Source: Stromatinia cepivora
Taxonomy: Eukaryota > Ascomycota > Leotiomycetes > Helotiales > Sclerotiniaceae
Length of the DNA: 64,000 bases
Assembly: GCA_014898415.1 (NCBI GenBank)
Contig: RCTD01000002.1
Span: 992,001 to 1,056,000 of the forward strand
Direction: 5' to 3'
Shown: piece after piece, positions 1 through 13,260 of the stretch
Layout of the letters: each line of letters starts with the position of its first letter
Position numbering within the stretch: the stretch's first letter is position 1
Made by a program: the position numbers and the translations under genes
The notes under the pieces: model-generated
What the model saw: the letters and a program-made list of their open reading frames with translations, nothing else
What the model was told of the DNA's origin: nothing
The model's database searches: none

Positions 1-771
1 GTGACGACTTCGTTGAAGGGGATCATCCCAACACTATCATTACTTTGTCAATTGGACACTGAGGCACATCTCTATATGAGGTTTTGTGTCAGCCAAAAGT
101 CCGTGGTAGTTGATAGCGAGACTACCGGTATCTTGTGTCTTACCCTATGGCCACTCTTCGTCTCCAGTCAATCTGTTCGCCACTGGGTCTATTGTGCTTC
201 TTCCTTTCATTGCGCGCAGGTCGTTTGTCGCTGGCGATAGGTACTAATTGATTGTGCTTGCGTAGTTTACGCTCTTAGGAACTGCCACAGTGCATCCTCG
301 ACTTCACAAATCGCCTTGATTGGCCTCTTTCATTCACTACATACGAATCACCTTCGACCTTTGATATGCGAAAGTATACTTTGGTCCAATAGACATTCAA
401 TTCTTGCTTATTTTCTCAGTGGGCTCCCAGTGAACCGAAATTACGTTCTTTAGCAATTTTGTATTCTTCTAACCTTAAGGCTCGCCTTCAACATCCTTTC
501 AAAAAACAAATTCGATACTCATTTTCAATCGTTGGTTTAAATTTTATTGTGGCGTGGCACATCCTAGGACAAAGTATTCGTCACTTTCGAGGTCTTGGAA
601 GAAGGACCCATCCGATTGCGTAAATAATAATCTAGACGGAACGGCTTCATGCAGATACAAACGAAATAATACACGGAAGGACCCGAATGATTGGATATTG
701 GTCCCCAAATTTGCGGATACCTGATTATCATTTCGCTATTGGTAGTACGAACGGCCTGATATTTATATCAG
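1..771. other. intergenic / upstream region, no supported gene
   Basis: The only open frame here (1-240, plus) opens with GTG at the window edge, matches no family I know and lacks a splice context that would make it an exon of a larger gene. The last few hundred bases before 772 are probably promoter and 5' leader of the EGF-motif membrane-protein gene. I see no repeats or RNA gene. Confidence 0.4.
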
Positions 772-3530
772 ATGAGTCAACAACAATGGGATGCGTCGAG
801 TAGAGGTGGATCGGTGAAGAGGGCAAGAGAAAGAGCGGCAGTAGGTAGACCTACCGAATCGATACCTGCACCAAGGCCTTACGATCCTACATCAACGAGC
901 AATATTCCGAGTCCGCCAAGAGCAAGAATTCAAGGCCCACCAGGAATGTCGAAAAACGGTCTTCAAAGTACTGTCGGTCTGGCGATTTCTCGACCTACTC
1001 AAGTAGCACAATGGCCATTGATGGGAACGAATCCTGGCCCAGAACCTCAACAGTATCAACCCCCTCCTAATCGCGGTCCACCTCCCCAAAGACCACCGAG
1101 ACCTAGTCATGTACCTTCAATCCTTGATTCGTCTAGAATACAAGATATTACCCCAACATTTCAATACCAACCACAACAGCCCCCACAACCAAAAGATTTA
1201 TTTGCCCCTCCACAAACTCTTGGCCCACCACGAAATCAAGATGATAACTTTGATCAAAACTACCAACCATTACAATCTCCTCTAACATCATCACGTCCTT
1301 CGACCGTTTCATCGGTCGGTACAATACCTGACTTCCCTGTTCCAATACCAGCTATTCCACCGTCGGCAAGGAGAAGTGCTAATCTAGGACCACCACCAAC
1401 TTCCAGACGGGGTGCTTCATCATACTATTCTCAAGCTACTTTCGTATCCCCGATTCCAGAGGTATCCGAGGGCATGGGTCTTAGTCCACGAACACTCCCA
1501 GGCTCACATAGTTCATATGCATCGAGTGCAGCTATACCTTCAAGTTGGGGACCAGAATCGCCAGGCTATTATCGATCGGATGAGGATGAGGATGATTATG
1601 AAGATGATAGGAGGTTCGATACATTATCGGAAGGTCGAGAATCTAGAGCATCAGATGACAACGACGATCGAGGATTGATCAGAAGTGCTAGCATCGGCAA
1701 ACGAGCGAGACCCTCTATGATCGTAACACGATCCTCAGGTCAGATCGATCCAGCACGGCTTGCTGCAATACCAACGCCACCATCGGATACCAGGAGATTA
1801 TATCCAACACCATTACAACAATCGACATCAAGTCCAGTAGAAGCTCAAAGATCAACACAATGGCCGATGCCTGGAGATCCAAATTCACCTTTAGCAAGTG
1901 GTACTGGACTCATTGACCCTACTCCATCAAGTTCTGACGAATCAGTTCCAACTATTGCCATGGCGCTAACGACCGATCCACCTTCACGAGATGGAACAAA
2001 GAGCCCGAACGCAAGTGATATGCTCGGAGCATATCAAGCAGCAAGTGCTTTACCTAGTGACTCGAGCAGGACGAAATCACCCTCTGCAAATGATGGACGA
2101 CCTTTTTGTAGGCTATCAGCAATTCGTCGACCACCACGTCTCAATATCGATGCAGTAAGAGAGGCAGAGTCTAGAGGTAGTTTGACAAGTTTACCGGACT
2201 TAATTAGGAGAGCAACGAGATTAGCATCGATGATTGACCGTGGCAAAAGACCGGCAAGTCGAATGGGTTTGGACGATTTCCCAAGCGACAGAGACTTTCC
2301 AAATGAGAAAGAAATCGAACGTGAGTGTGGCTGATCTTTCTTTTAGATTGCAATCTCTAACATATAATAGTTTCACCTAATTATGGGGGACGAGGTTCTA
2401 CTCTTTCCGGGATGTTATCTGCCTTTCCACCGCCTGGTCGTGAGACCCCTGCTCGCGAAACTCCACGACCTTTATCGGCCTGGCCAGAATACGATTCAAA
2501 TGATCCGCAATACGTCACAGGTGTCACAGGTGCAAGGAAACAAAGAAAGTGTTGCGGTCTACCTTGTTGGGGGTTCATCCCCGCTATTATAATCTTACTA
2601 ATAATAATTGCGACCGCCGTCGTTGTACCTCTCAAATTTCTCGTAATTGACAAACACAAAACAACTACCACCGCAACCGTCACTCCAACACAAAGCTGTG
2701 CTGCAGATAGTTCAACTGCTTGTAAAAATGGGGGAACTTCTTACGTCGACAATGGTGTTTGTTCTTGCATATGCACAAATGGATTTACAGGCAGCACATG
2801 CACAGTCGCAGGATCTCCGGGCTGTACCACCACGTCATCAGGCACTGGCACAAACATGACTATTGGTGACTCTATACCCAGACTAATTTCGGCCGCTCAG
2901 ACCAATTTTTCGATTCCTTTATTCGAGAATACCATTCTGGCGAGGTTCAACGCCGGAGACTTGAGTTGTGCATCGGAAAATTCGCTGGTCACTTTTGATG
3001 GAAGTGATGAAAGAATAGGAGACGCGAGTGCTGAAGCGACGCCTTCCACGGCCACCAAGGTAAAAAGGGGTGCACAGCCAGACCCTACAAAGGTCGAGAT
3101 CCGCGCTTTTGCAAGCCCTGACTCAACTTTCATCTCGGTAGACTCTACGTCACAGTCTGAAGTCACTTCAACTGTTTCCGCCGTATCAACTTCTGTTGCA
3201 TCGCCTTTCACAACTTCATCTACGAGCACCACGAAGACCACACCCGCAACCTTAACAACTTCCACGATTGACCCAACAGCTGTCTTTGCCATTACTCAGG
3301 AAGTTCTAGACTTTGCTAGAGTCACAGTACTTTTTGTTTTGCAACAGGAAAATTTAGATAATGCAATCACAGCACAAACACAGCTTCAAAAGTTCTTCAA
3401 TCAAGAAAGCTTCGAGAACTTGGCTGCCATGAACATCTCGATGGGAGGTGGGAACACCGTTAATTTGGTGGAATGTAAAGTGGATTTGGGGAGTGGGACG
3501 ATTGGCCAGAAAAACACCGTCACAAGGTGA
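772..3530 (+). CDS. single-pass membrane protein with EGF-like motif
   Basis: Two exons, 772-2320 and 2371-3530, joined across a 50-bp intron (GTGAGT donor, CTAAC branch point, ATAATAG acceptor; phase 1) give 902 residues. Residues 1 to about 560 are low-complexity, Pro/Ser/Arg-rich and probably cytosolic. A KQRKCCGLPCW juxtamembrane stretch precedes one hydrophobic helix at about residues 584-609 (GFIPAIIILLIII). Outside the helix, at roughly 625-660, is a Cys-rich EGF-like motif (CKNGG ... CSCICTNGFTGSTC), followed by a Ser/Thr-rich region likely to be O-glycosylated. There is no N-terminal signal peptide, so the helix probably acts as signal anchor with the C-terminus outside. Such proteins are widespread in ascomycetes without an assigned role; a surface or wall-sensing function is only inference. 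The next 2.6 kb hold no convincing gene. Confidence 0.85.
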
Positions 3531-6152
3531 TTGTGTTTGAATGGTTGATAGATCACAGAGAACAGGACGGAAGGACGAAAGGGAGTAAATAATGGGAGTA
3601 AAGGTAATCCGGGTTTAGAAGGGAAGGAAATGAATTTTGTATATCACTGTAGCGATTAGTAAGTGCTCCGCTTTTATGGATACCAAGAACGCTGAGATAG
3701 TATGGGTGGTAACGATGGAATTGTACATAGAATCGAATATCTTTTTCGAAATTTTTTCTTCAACTCCTTTTATTTTTCTTGCTTGTATGATAGGGCGTCC
3801 CTTGTGGGTTTCTTTTTTGGACTTTTATTTCGATGGAGAGTGGGTCTTAATTTTATGAGAACTGGATTGAATGGATGATTTATGGTAGTGCTCTGTGAGC
3901 AATTACAATCTTTTAAGAGGGATTTCTCTATTTTCTTTTACTTTTGTTGGGTTTGTTGGTAGGTGGATGATGGTATGTTGCGGCTAGAGTGAGTTTGTGG
4001 TGGGAATAAGGAAGAAGAAGACTTTGAGACGGAGGCGCAAGGAGAAGGGAGCATAAGCAAAGGAGATATGATGGTGTTGTGAAGGTGGTGGGGATGCGGG
4101 ATGGGAGGAGGGGTGGAGGGGTGGAGGACTGCTCTTGGAGGTTGATTGAAGGGGTAATGGGGGAGAGGAAAGAGATGAGAACTTTTTGCAGTGTACTATA
4201 ATGCGTATAATATTGATAGTGAGGTGGAAAGGTCAGGGGTTGTAAGATCATAGATAGATAGATGAGAGGTGTGAGATAGAAAAGAGATGATGGCAATTAG
4301 ATCTTAATGATATGGAAATGAATACCCAGTACCCTTTACTTCTTATTTTGATGATTGATGATTGATACATGCTTGTATTGTGGCTAATAGTATCTAGATG
4401 GTAGGAAATGTTGAGAACCGTGGCTCAATATATATGTGTGTATGCAAGTAGTGTCCTTGGCTTTTAAATTTTACGCCGAGCTTGAGGATTAGATTGGGGT
4501 GCGGTATGTGTGACTTGGAGAATTATAGTATAGTGTAGTATATCTAAGATGCATTAGTTATGGGCTTTTTGCTAGATTTGGCTGGCTTTTGATCTTGACT
4601 AGTATAAATAGCTAATTATTAGACTGTTTTTCATAGCGTGACGCACTTTTTCAGAAGGACGAAGATATCCTTGATCTAAGATCTAGTATTCATCTGAGAA
4701 TATTCACGAGTAATTACCTCACCTCATTATTTGATGTTGTAGTGAAGAAGACATGCCAAGGGAATGTTTATCGATGTCTAAGCTGTGGGATCTTTCTTGC
4801 ATAATAGACGTTTCTGGGGGAGTTTTATATTTCGGTGGTTTTGTTGTATTCTTAATAAGATTGCTATATTTTTGGATTATACTTCTTTGAGGAGATTTTT
4901 GGTGGATTGTTGAGATGGATAATTGGGATAATTAAAGGATTATCTTCATTCAACGACACTGGGTCACAAGCTGATTTCAGGCAAGCTAAAGATGCCAGTA
5001 TCCATCAAGCATCATGGGGTGGACTGTCAATAATAGAGTGTGAGAAATTAGAGGATGAGAAGATGGATAAAGGTGAAGCAGCCAAGGTAAAGAGAGAACG
5101 AAGATATCGATATTGTCAAGACTTTATAATCGTGATTAAGAATGTGTGGAGTCAAGCGTGTGTATGGATTCCCGGGATCTCCAGGTCCCAAAGACGCAGA
5201 ATAGGATGTAGATGGTATGTTGGATATCCTTACAGAATTACAGAAATATGTTTTTCATGGTTGCAAGAATACCACGCGACTTTGTGACTAAGGAAGAATG
5301 GGGCGAGCATAGAGGAAGTTTTCTGGAGCTGTCCCGTGAAATTTTCGAATCGACGGCTGATATAAACCGCAATACTCTGCAGTTACTGTTAGTGGATGGA
5401 GAGACGGAGAAAATATTCTTCATGCTACTCGGGAAGTCTAGACAAATTAGATACTGTGTTATTCGTTCCTCCTATTGCATTGACATGATATTCCTACTAT
5501 CATTCTTGAGGTAATACTCAATGACGCGAAGAAGCTTGTGGATATGGATATAGTGGGGGATATCGCGATGAAGAGAGTGCGGTATTGCTGTACCTAGCTA
5601 GAACAATTCCGTAGAAGAATTGCTCGAGAAGCAGAAGTATCTTTGAATCAATCGGAATACAAAAGCTGCTTTGGAAAGTTTGAACGCTGGTTTTTTGTTA
5701 GTTATTAAAAAGTTTAATGGAAAAAATGATGAGAAAGTTATTGAGATGAAAATACGGAGGGCTTGTCCTTGATCATGCTATTGGACAAAAGAAGCGCAGA
5801 TTAGAGGTTATCGATGAGGAGTTTAAGGATGACTTGAAGGATGTTAATGGTTCTTGATCTGGGATTGAGATCTCTATGCGCTGGATGGTGAGTGGTGGGA
5901 GTATGTGGTGTGGTGGATGGGAAGGGAATGCGACTACTGATCTGCTTGAGGGGTTTAGTCTTTTGAGATAATACTTGTAGGCCATTTCTGTCCTGTCTGG
6001 TTGTATAAGATCATACTGCGTGGTAAATTCATTTCGTCACTCATTTACTGAATATAAATATCAAAAATCAGGGAAATAGTTATGTGAAGAATATTTAATA
6101 CATTTAGAAAAAGAATGCGTTGTGAATAACCGATGATGCATTTGATGCAGGT
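3531..6152. other. long gene-poor stretch left of the retroelement
   Basis: The first few hundred bases should be 3' UTR of the EGF-motif gene. At 3960-4160 the plus strand is strongly purine-rich (GGAGG/GAAGG runs), which explains the open frame on the other strand. Short open frames at 4907-5514 have a mixed, non-repetitive composition and could be remnants of a decayed gene, but they break repeatedly and I recognise no family. Base composition becomes steadily more AT-rich towards 6150, where the LTR element begins. Confidence 0.4.
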
Positions 6153-6157
6153 ATATT
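6153..6157 (+). repeat. target-site duplication ATATT, left copy
   Basis: The five bases before the left LTR match exactly the five bases after the right LTR (16171-16175, listed separately). This fixes both ends of the host element and shows it inserted once and was not rearranged at its borders. Confidence 0.9.
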
Positions 6158-6439
6158 TGTCACGAATCGTGAACCACAGGAGGCTAACCATGTGATACCT
6201 CTTATCTCCCATATCAATTTATGAGCTGATCATCCATGCATATGCATTACGAATCATATGATTTAGTATAATAAAATGGTAACCCTAATAATGTATACGT
6301 ATAACCCTGCAATCTATAAATGAGTATTTATGTATATATATCTAATTATTCCTTACAAGCTATAATTCTTCAATTATAGATTTTAAAGAATATAATTGAT
6401 CTTGTTTATTCAGCTTTATTACGGCTCTTATATATTATA
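6158..6439 (+). repeat. 5' LTR of host Gypsy element (282 bp)
   Basis: Starts TGTCACGAATCG. Its end, ATATATTATA, corresponds to GTGCGTCACA in the 3' copy. It aligns to 15889-16170 without any gap. Every mismatch I can see is a C/T or G/A transition, the signature of RIP. The outer (left) half keeps the G/C-containing state while the inner half is the more mutated. Confidence 0.92.
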
Positions 6440-9339
6440 TTATCTATAATTCATTTATAAATGTCCGATTATCTAATAGCTTTCCAAATAATATTTTATT
6501 TTAATAATACCTTCTTAGATAAACTTTTATAAATATTATATTTAAAGGAAAAAGATCTATTTCAATCTAATCAACGAAGATATAAACATTTTTAGAAATA
6601 TACTATCACTTTCACAATACAACGAACTCCTTTTTCTATATACTCTGAATCTTCGAAAACATATTCTAAGGAACCTTCTCCTTCTCCTCAATTATTTCAA
6701 CAATTCTTCGAAGAAAATATAAATATAGGATTGGATAATGTTATTATTGAAAGAAAGAAAACTGATAAAAAAAGATTCTAATATATAAAGTTAATATTTC
6801 TAGTAATTCAATTGCTTTTTCTGAATCATTATTATAATTACAAGATCTCTATACAATAATTATAAATTTGAAAAAGGAGAATCGATAATTGAAAGTTATA
6901 ATGATGATGAGTTTTATAATAGTGCAATCTTCTTCTAAGTTTCAAATGATATTTATATAGGCATTCAAGTTAATAATAGTACCTAGGATTCTTTTTATTC
7001 CTTCAATCGAAATTCAAGGATCTTTATCCAAACAAACCTGAAGATCCCGAAATCAAAGGAAGAAAACTTTAATTAAACGATTTGATTATCCGGGGCCCTT
7101 CAATGAATCTTCTTTTTTTCAAGAAGTAACAATCTATTTAATAATCAAGGGTCCTTTTACTCAAAAAGTTAATCTAACTGATTAAGATCGTATTCTTGTG
7201 TTAATTACAACTCACAGCAAAATGTATATACATCAAAACCTATAAATCTTACTACTAAATTTAGCGATGGTATTGAATCTAAAGCTAATTTATGGCAATT
7301 ATTAGTTATAGAACAATTCGAATTATATGTTATATTATTTAAAAATGAAATACAACATTATATATATATAATCGATTAAACCGAATCGGAAGTATAAATA
7401 TATTGTTATATTTTTTATATACAAATGCCTTGACTTACAGTACTCGAATTAATTGAACAGTTTGTAACGATTTATTGGAACCTGGTCGAAATCGATGATG
7501 TTTGCTTTCAATACAAAATGTGGATCATGCTTAATACGATTCGATATAGCAATTTTCTAGAATGGTATAGGAAATTCAGATTATTTATTATCTAAACGAA
7601 GATTATCGATAATAAAGTTCTATTTAGGGATTTCGAACAGAAGATTTCTGATTTTTTTTTGCGAATAATAGTAATATCTATTAAGGATTGCAAGATTATA
7701 AAAGAATTCGTGAATATATTTATTAGAGTAAATCAAAACGAAGTTTCATTATAAAAACAAAATCGATATTATATTGATCGAGAAGTCCTTATAACTATTC
7801 GCAGCTAATAACTATTATGAATTCTTTGCAATTCTTTTGGAACTCTAATAATTCCAATTTTGGAATCTTTATATTTCCGAAACCATTTCCATCCCAGAAT
7901 ACTCTTTCTGAATATACTAGCTCCGCTATATCTAATAACTATTCGAACTTCAAATATTCATTACCCTCTCTCTCTCCTGAAGTAATATATATATCGATAC
8001 TTTGTATCGATAATTTCAATAAGATTGAGATAGTATAAGAAGAAGTAAAAGAATTCGAAGAATATCAAAATATCGAAAAAGATTTTAATTTAAAAGCTAC
8101 AATTGAAGTTATACAGAATACTTGTTTAGAAGAAGAAAAGTGTTTAAAACTAAATGTTTAGATTCTGTTTTTATTTTAAGTATTATATAGGATATAAGAT
8201 TTTTTGATTTAATTAAGTTTATAGAAGGAAAAGTACTTACCCTTTTCTATAATCTTTCGAAAAATGGTTATATTTATCGATCAAGAGTATTTATTGATTT
8301 TAAAGCAAATGGATTTGTTTTTATTAATATTATATTCCTTATTTGTTTATTTCCTATATTTAAATCCAGAATTATATTATTTGAAGTTTCAATTGAAGTT
8401 AAAGAGTATAATAATATATAAGGCTATATTATTATCTATTTTATATTCCTTAATTTAATGGTCGATGATTGTAAACAATCTTTTGTCCCTTTTTTTATTA
8501 TTGAATTAAGGAGTTATAGTATTATTTTAAGTAGATTTTGGTTATTAGAGATTCGAGCGAAGCTTGATTATTTCAATCGATATCTTGAATGATCTAAAGA
8601 AAGATTCTGTATCATTTTCTATTCGAATAATCTTCTTGTTATTCAATTATCCTTTTGCAAATGGAAGATCGATTGATTAGTTTAATAAGATATTAATCGA
8701 TAAAATGATCAATTCGAAGAATATTGGAATCGAAGAGATTTATAATTGAGCAGATCAATCGCAATTAATGATGTATAATAAGAATTTTCAAATATGAATA
8801 TAATACAGATTCTTGTTAAAAAGAAAAAAGTCCTGATTTCTTTCAAGTTTAATTCATCTTTTTTTCAATCAATTATATTATTATTGTAGATTTATAAATG
8901 TTTTCTTTATATATTGCCCGAAGTCTTCGATCTATATGTATTCAAATCTGATAAGTTTCAATTAGAATGCAAAAAAGATGAACAAATTGAATTCTTTATT
9001 ATTATTTTAAAAGAATTTGATGATGTGATAAACTTTTGATGGAATGAATGATATATAGAAGAAAAAGTATTAATTATTTTAATCAAATTCAAGAATATGA
9101 AAATTCAAGAGAAACTCGATCGAGTATTAACCAAAATCGATTCAGAATTTGAAATACTATTTGAATATCGATAATATCATTGAGTCTTTTTCAAATATGA
9201 ATCAAATATCTTATCTTCTAATCAATTTTATAATTATAAAATCATATTAGAAGATAAAGAAGAATAAGTTTTGTATTATAATCTGTTTTACAAGATATTC
9301 CTGGAATAATTGGAAATCGTTAAAGAATATATTATGAAT

Positions 9340-10400
9340 AATTTCAGTAAAGGTTTTATTAAATCTCATTAAGCTTTTTATATTGTACTTATTTTATTCA
9401 TTAAAAAATTCAATGATAGTTTAAGGTTCTATATAGATTTCAGATTATTGAATTCCTTAATGTATAAAAATCAGTATTCTTTTCTTTTGATCAACGAAAT
9501 GCTTTCTCGGTTTTCCGGTGCTAAAATCTTTATCAAATTCGATATTCGTCAAGTTTTTTATTGTATAAGAATGGATTTTGTTTTGAAAGAGTATATTATT
9601 TTTCGAACCTGATACAGATTATATAAATACAAGATTGTATCATTCGGATTAATGAATAGTTCTGTAATCTATTAATATTATATAAATGATATTCTATTCG
9701 ATTATTTAGATGTCTTTTGTACAGTATATTTCAATAATATTTTAATCTATTCCGAAAATGAAAAAGAGTATTAAACTTATATTAAACTAATTCTTAAACG
9801 ATTAGAAATCGTTGATCTATAAATGGATCTTAAAAAATGCAAATTCAATGTTATATATATTAAATACTTGGGCTTTATTATTTTTATTAAAGGAATAAAG
9901 ATAGATCCTAAAAAAATTGAAATAGTTGAGAATTGGATCTTTTCGATAATAATGAAAGGGATTCAATCATTCCTTGGTTTTTGTAATTTTTATCGATAAT
10001 TCATTAAGGATTATAATATAATAATGAAATCTTTCAACGAATTTATTAAAGCAAATGTTAAATTTGTATTCGATAAAGTATACCAAAATGTATTCAATAT
10101 TTTGAAAAAAAAACTTATTTTTGTTCTGTTTTTGTAATATTATAATTATTGATTCTTTTGTATATTCAAAATAAATATATCTAATGAAATAATTGTTAAT
10201 ATATTATTATAACAGTATAATGAAGATTGGTTTTCTATAATTTATTTCTCCAAGATTATAATTACCATTGAATTGAACTATAAAGTTTATGATAAGGAAA
10301 TACTATTAATTATTCGATTTTTTAATCATTGGAGAATAGAATTCGCCAGTTTATTATATAAAATCAAAGTTTATATCGATTATAAGATCCTCGAATATTT
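9340..10400 (+). pseudogene. degraded reverse transcriptase and RNase H region
   Basis: Conceptual translation through stops gives blocks typical of Ty3/Gypsy RT: a DSLRFYIDFRLLN block, SGAKIFIKFDIRQ (first catalytic Asp region), FGLMNSSV, then YFNNILIYSENEKEY where the YxDD box should be (about 9730), and FLGFCNFYR. In the YxDD box both Asp codons read AAT (Asn), as expected from GAT to AAT RIP changes. RNase H-like text (YFSKI ... ELNYKVYDKEILLI) follows at about 10230-10320. The frame contains many TAA/TGA/TAG codons. It cannot encode an active enzyme. Confidence 0.88.
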
Positions 10401-10559
10401 TATAATTATCAAGATTTTCAATACCCAATAAATTTGTTGGGTAAAAGTTCTAATCAATTATAATTTTATCATTATATATTATCTTAAAAAAGATAATTTT
10501 TTTATTGATACTTTAATTCATTAGATCAACGAATTGAATCTTCAAAACTATATTAAGAA

Positions 10560-11290
10560 AAAGAATCGCCTCCAATAATTTATTAAAGATAATCAAGTTG
10601 ATACCGAAATCATAAGAAAAGCCTTACAAAAACATTATCCAAATAAAATAGCGATTATTAATATTAATTTGAATGAAATCGCTCCTTGATTCGATCTAGT
10701 TAACTATATTATCGAAGCAAATAAAATTATAGATAGTTTGTTAGCATTCAGAATATAAGCTACTCAAAATCATAAGCATATATCACTCCAAAATGATCTC
10801 TTGCTTTATAATAACCATTTGATGATGTCCGATATCGATAACCTTCGAATTTATCTGATTTATAAAGCCTATAATTCCGTTTCCACTGTTTATCCTGGTA
10901 TAAATAAAATCAATCTCAAATTATTCATTGCTTATTATTTCCAAATCGATGATCAAATTAAGATCTATAATTAATATCTTCAGTAATGGTTAAGATTGTT
11001 TGTTAATTATTATCAAAACGATTGATCAGAATTCCTATTTATAATAAATTATATATAATTTACTCTTTTATATAACTCCTTAGGAAAACTCACACCCTAC
11101 GAAACCTTATACAGGCATACATCGAAACGTGTATAGGAATGGAAGGAAGACGTTAATAAATCAACAGATGATATAAATATATATAATGCCCGCATATACA
11201 TAGAACACAATAGATTAGCTTTCGTATAAGCGAAAGAAGGCCTATTGCATGCTTAAGCTAAGATATCGAAATCCACAAATACTTATTGAT
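10560..11290 (+). pseudogene. integrase remnant lacking most of its catalytic core
   Basis: The translation shows an H2C2-like N-terminal end (LRIYLIYKAYN ... YPGINK, about 10840-10912) that runs within a few codons into AYYFQIDDQIKIYN (about 10925-10975), the counterpart of the AYHPQTDGQTE motif near the end of the core. It then continues as WSEFLFIINYI ... LGKLTPYETLY. The residues normally lying between, including catalytic Asp residues, are absent. This indicates an internal deletion of several hundred bases before or after insertion. Confidence 0.75.
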
Positions 11291-11733
11291 ATAAAATCGA
11301 TTTTGATATCGGAGATTATATATAGTTTAATATGAAGAGTTATTCTACTTAAAGATCATCTAAAAAACTAGACTTTCTAATTTAAAAAAGATTCAAGATT
11401 ATTAATCGATCTGGAAGCTTTTTTAAACTCGAATTCCCAATTATAATGAAAATTCATCCTGTTTTCCCTTTAGATCGATTATACAAGGTATATAACAATC
11501 CTCTTCCTGATTAAATATTCGAATCACTTTCGTCTATTAATATAACTAATGATTCGGAATGGGAAATAGAGAAGATTTTAACAGTAAAGAAAACACGAAA
11601 AACCTTATTATATAGAATCTTATAGCTTAATAACAATACCGATCTTATTTAGTATCCTACTTCCGATCTTAAAACATCATTGCACTTTTTATACGATTTT
11701 CATTTGGTTAATCCAACATTATCTGGTTCTTCT
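11290..11733 (+). pseudogene. pol C-terminus with chromodomain remnant
   Basis: Text resembling the post-integrase tail (KIHPVFPLDRLYK, about 11450-11490) is followed by a chromodomain-like block beginning EWEIEKILTVKK at about 11557 and ending DFHLVNPTLSG just before the nested element A. Chromodomains mark the chromovirus branch of Ty3/Gypsy elements, where they bias integration towards heterochromatin. The nested insertion falls within a few codons of the apparent end of pol. Confidence 0.75.
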
Positions 11734-11883
11734 TGTCACGAGATACACGTGATCGCGTCCGATCGGGCTAATACAGTACTAAGCTTCGAGCCGATCATAT
11801 ATATAGTTTTGTAGCACTCTCTTTTTAACTCTATAATTTTTAATTCTAAGATTGATCTTTAAATACTCGTTGAATTCATTATA
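11734..11883 (+). repeat. 5' LTR of nested element A (150 bp)
   Basis: Begins TGTCACGAGATACACGTGAT and ends GTTGAATTCATTATA. It aligns gap-free with 13261-13410; all differences are transitions. The outer (left) half is the better preserved. Confidence 0.9.
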
Positions 11884-13260
11884 TTATTAAAAGCTCTTCC
11901 AGATAAGAAATGGAATAACATTTGTATATATTTATATATACTCTATTTGTTCCTATCTAGGCATATCGTTCCTATTCTTTCACCTATACATAAATCTTTT
12001 TGATATTATTCGAAGGTATTGTTTTTTTTTTTACCTTTAATTTCTAAACTATAAATTACGATTCAATAAACCTTACAATTACAGAACTTTGTAATAAAAT
12101 AATTCGTCAACAAAATGAAATCTTATTCTTATATTCTTTGATTCTTAAATACATTTTTGTTATTTATATTCCTTCTCATTCGAAACCTTTTCTTTCTGAT
12201 CCTGAAAAGTTCAATAATAGTTTTCAAAAGTTCGATACCTAACTTCCTTCGATTCGAACGAAATTACAAATAGATAGTACTACGATCGACGATTCTATAA
12301 TTCAATTTTACTATATTTATTTCAATCTCGAATCTTATATACAAATTATAGTATTACCTTAGCTTTCTTCTTTTGATCAAAATATTCCCTTAAATTATAT
12401 AACGATTCTAAATCAATTTATATACATTTATAACAATCTGAATAAAGTTTAAGAAACCGAAGACAAGTTATTCATTTTCAAATAAGGAATCGATTCTTTA
12501 TATATTTATATTACAAAATTCGAAAGGATCCTTTACAAAGCCAAAGATCAGAATTGATCCGATTCGAATAAAATCTCAACCTTTTGTAATGAATTTAATG
12601 CTATTCTTAGAAATCATCTTTCTCAATAATTTTCTCTTCCTTGTTTTTATCCCGACTTTATTCAGATCATACAATAACTAGTTATTCGCACAGCGAATAG
12701 ATTCCTTACATCATCTTATTCTAATAAACCTAAAGCCCTACATATATTACAGAATCCATCCCACTCTCGAAATCATGATCTAATGAACATTAACAATCTT
12801 AATATTATTGATATCTTTAACCTTTTTGATATTCAATCGAATAAACCCAATCATACCTTGATTCTATTCTATATACAAGCACCCGAATTTTCCCTTTTTG
12901 AAAGAATTCTTTTATATAAACAAAATAAATATATACAATATAAAAGTATTTTCTATTAGATACAAATTTATCTATTAAATCCATATCAAAAAATCCGAAA
13001 TCAATAAGAACTTGTTCTGGTTATTATATTGATTACTAAATCCGAAAACAACGATGATAAAGATCTAGAAGAGATAATCAATAATCGATATTTTGAAGAT
13101 CGTTTAGAGAAAATATATAATACAATGGATATATATTTGTTAACTGTAATGTATACTTCGCATTAAATATTTTTAGAAGAAGACAATCAATAATCATTTT
13201 GTATTTAAATCATTCATTTTAAATAAATTCGAGATGAACTTTTCAAAAGGGGGGGGGTAA

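Noticed and set aside
1..240. 79-codon open frame at the left edge
   Set aside because: Opens with GTG at the cut edge, no family resemblance, and no neighbouring exon with matching phase.
3928..4296. Minus-strand frame of 122 codons rich in Pro, Ser, Leu and His
   Set aside because: It is the complement of a purine-rich tract; composition alone explains the lack of stops.
4907..5514. Two overlapping plus-strand frames that look somewhat protein-like
   Set aside because: They break repeatedly, overlap in different frames and match no family I recognise; at best remnants of a decayed gene.
7817..8458. Short open frames inside the retroelement
   Set aside because: RIP-created AT-rich chance frames in a dead element; not separate genes.
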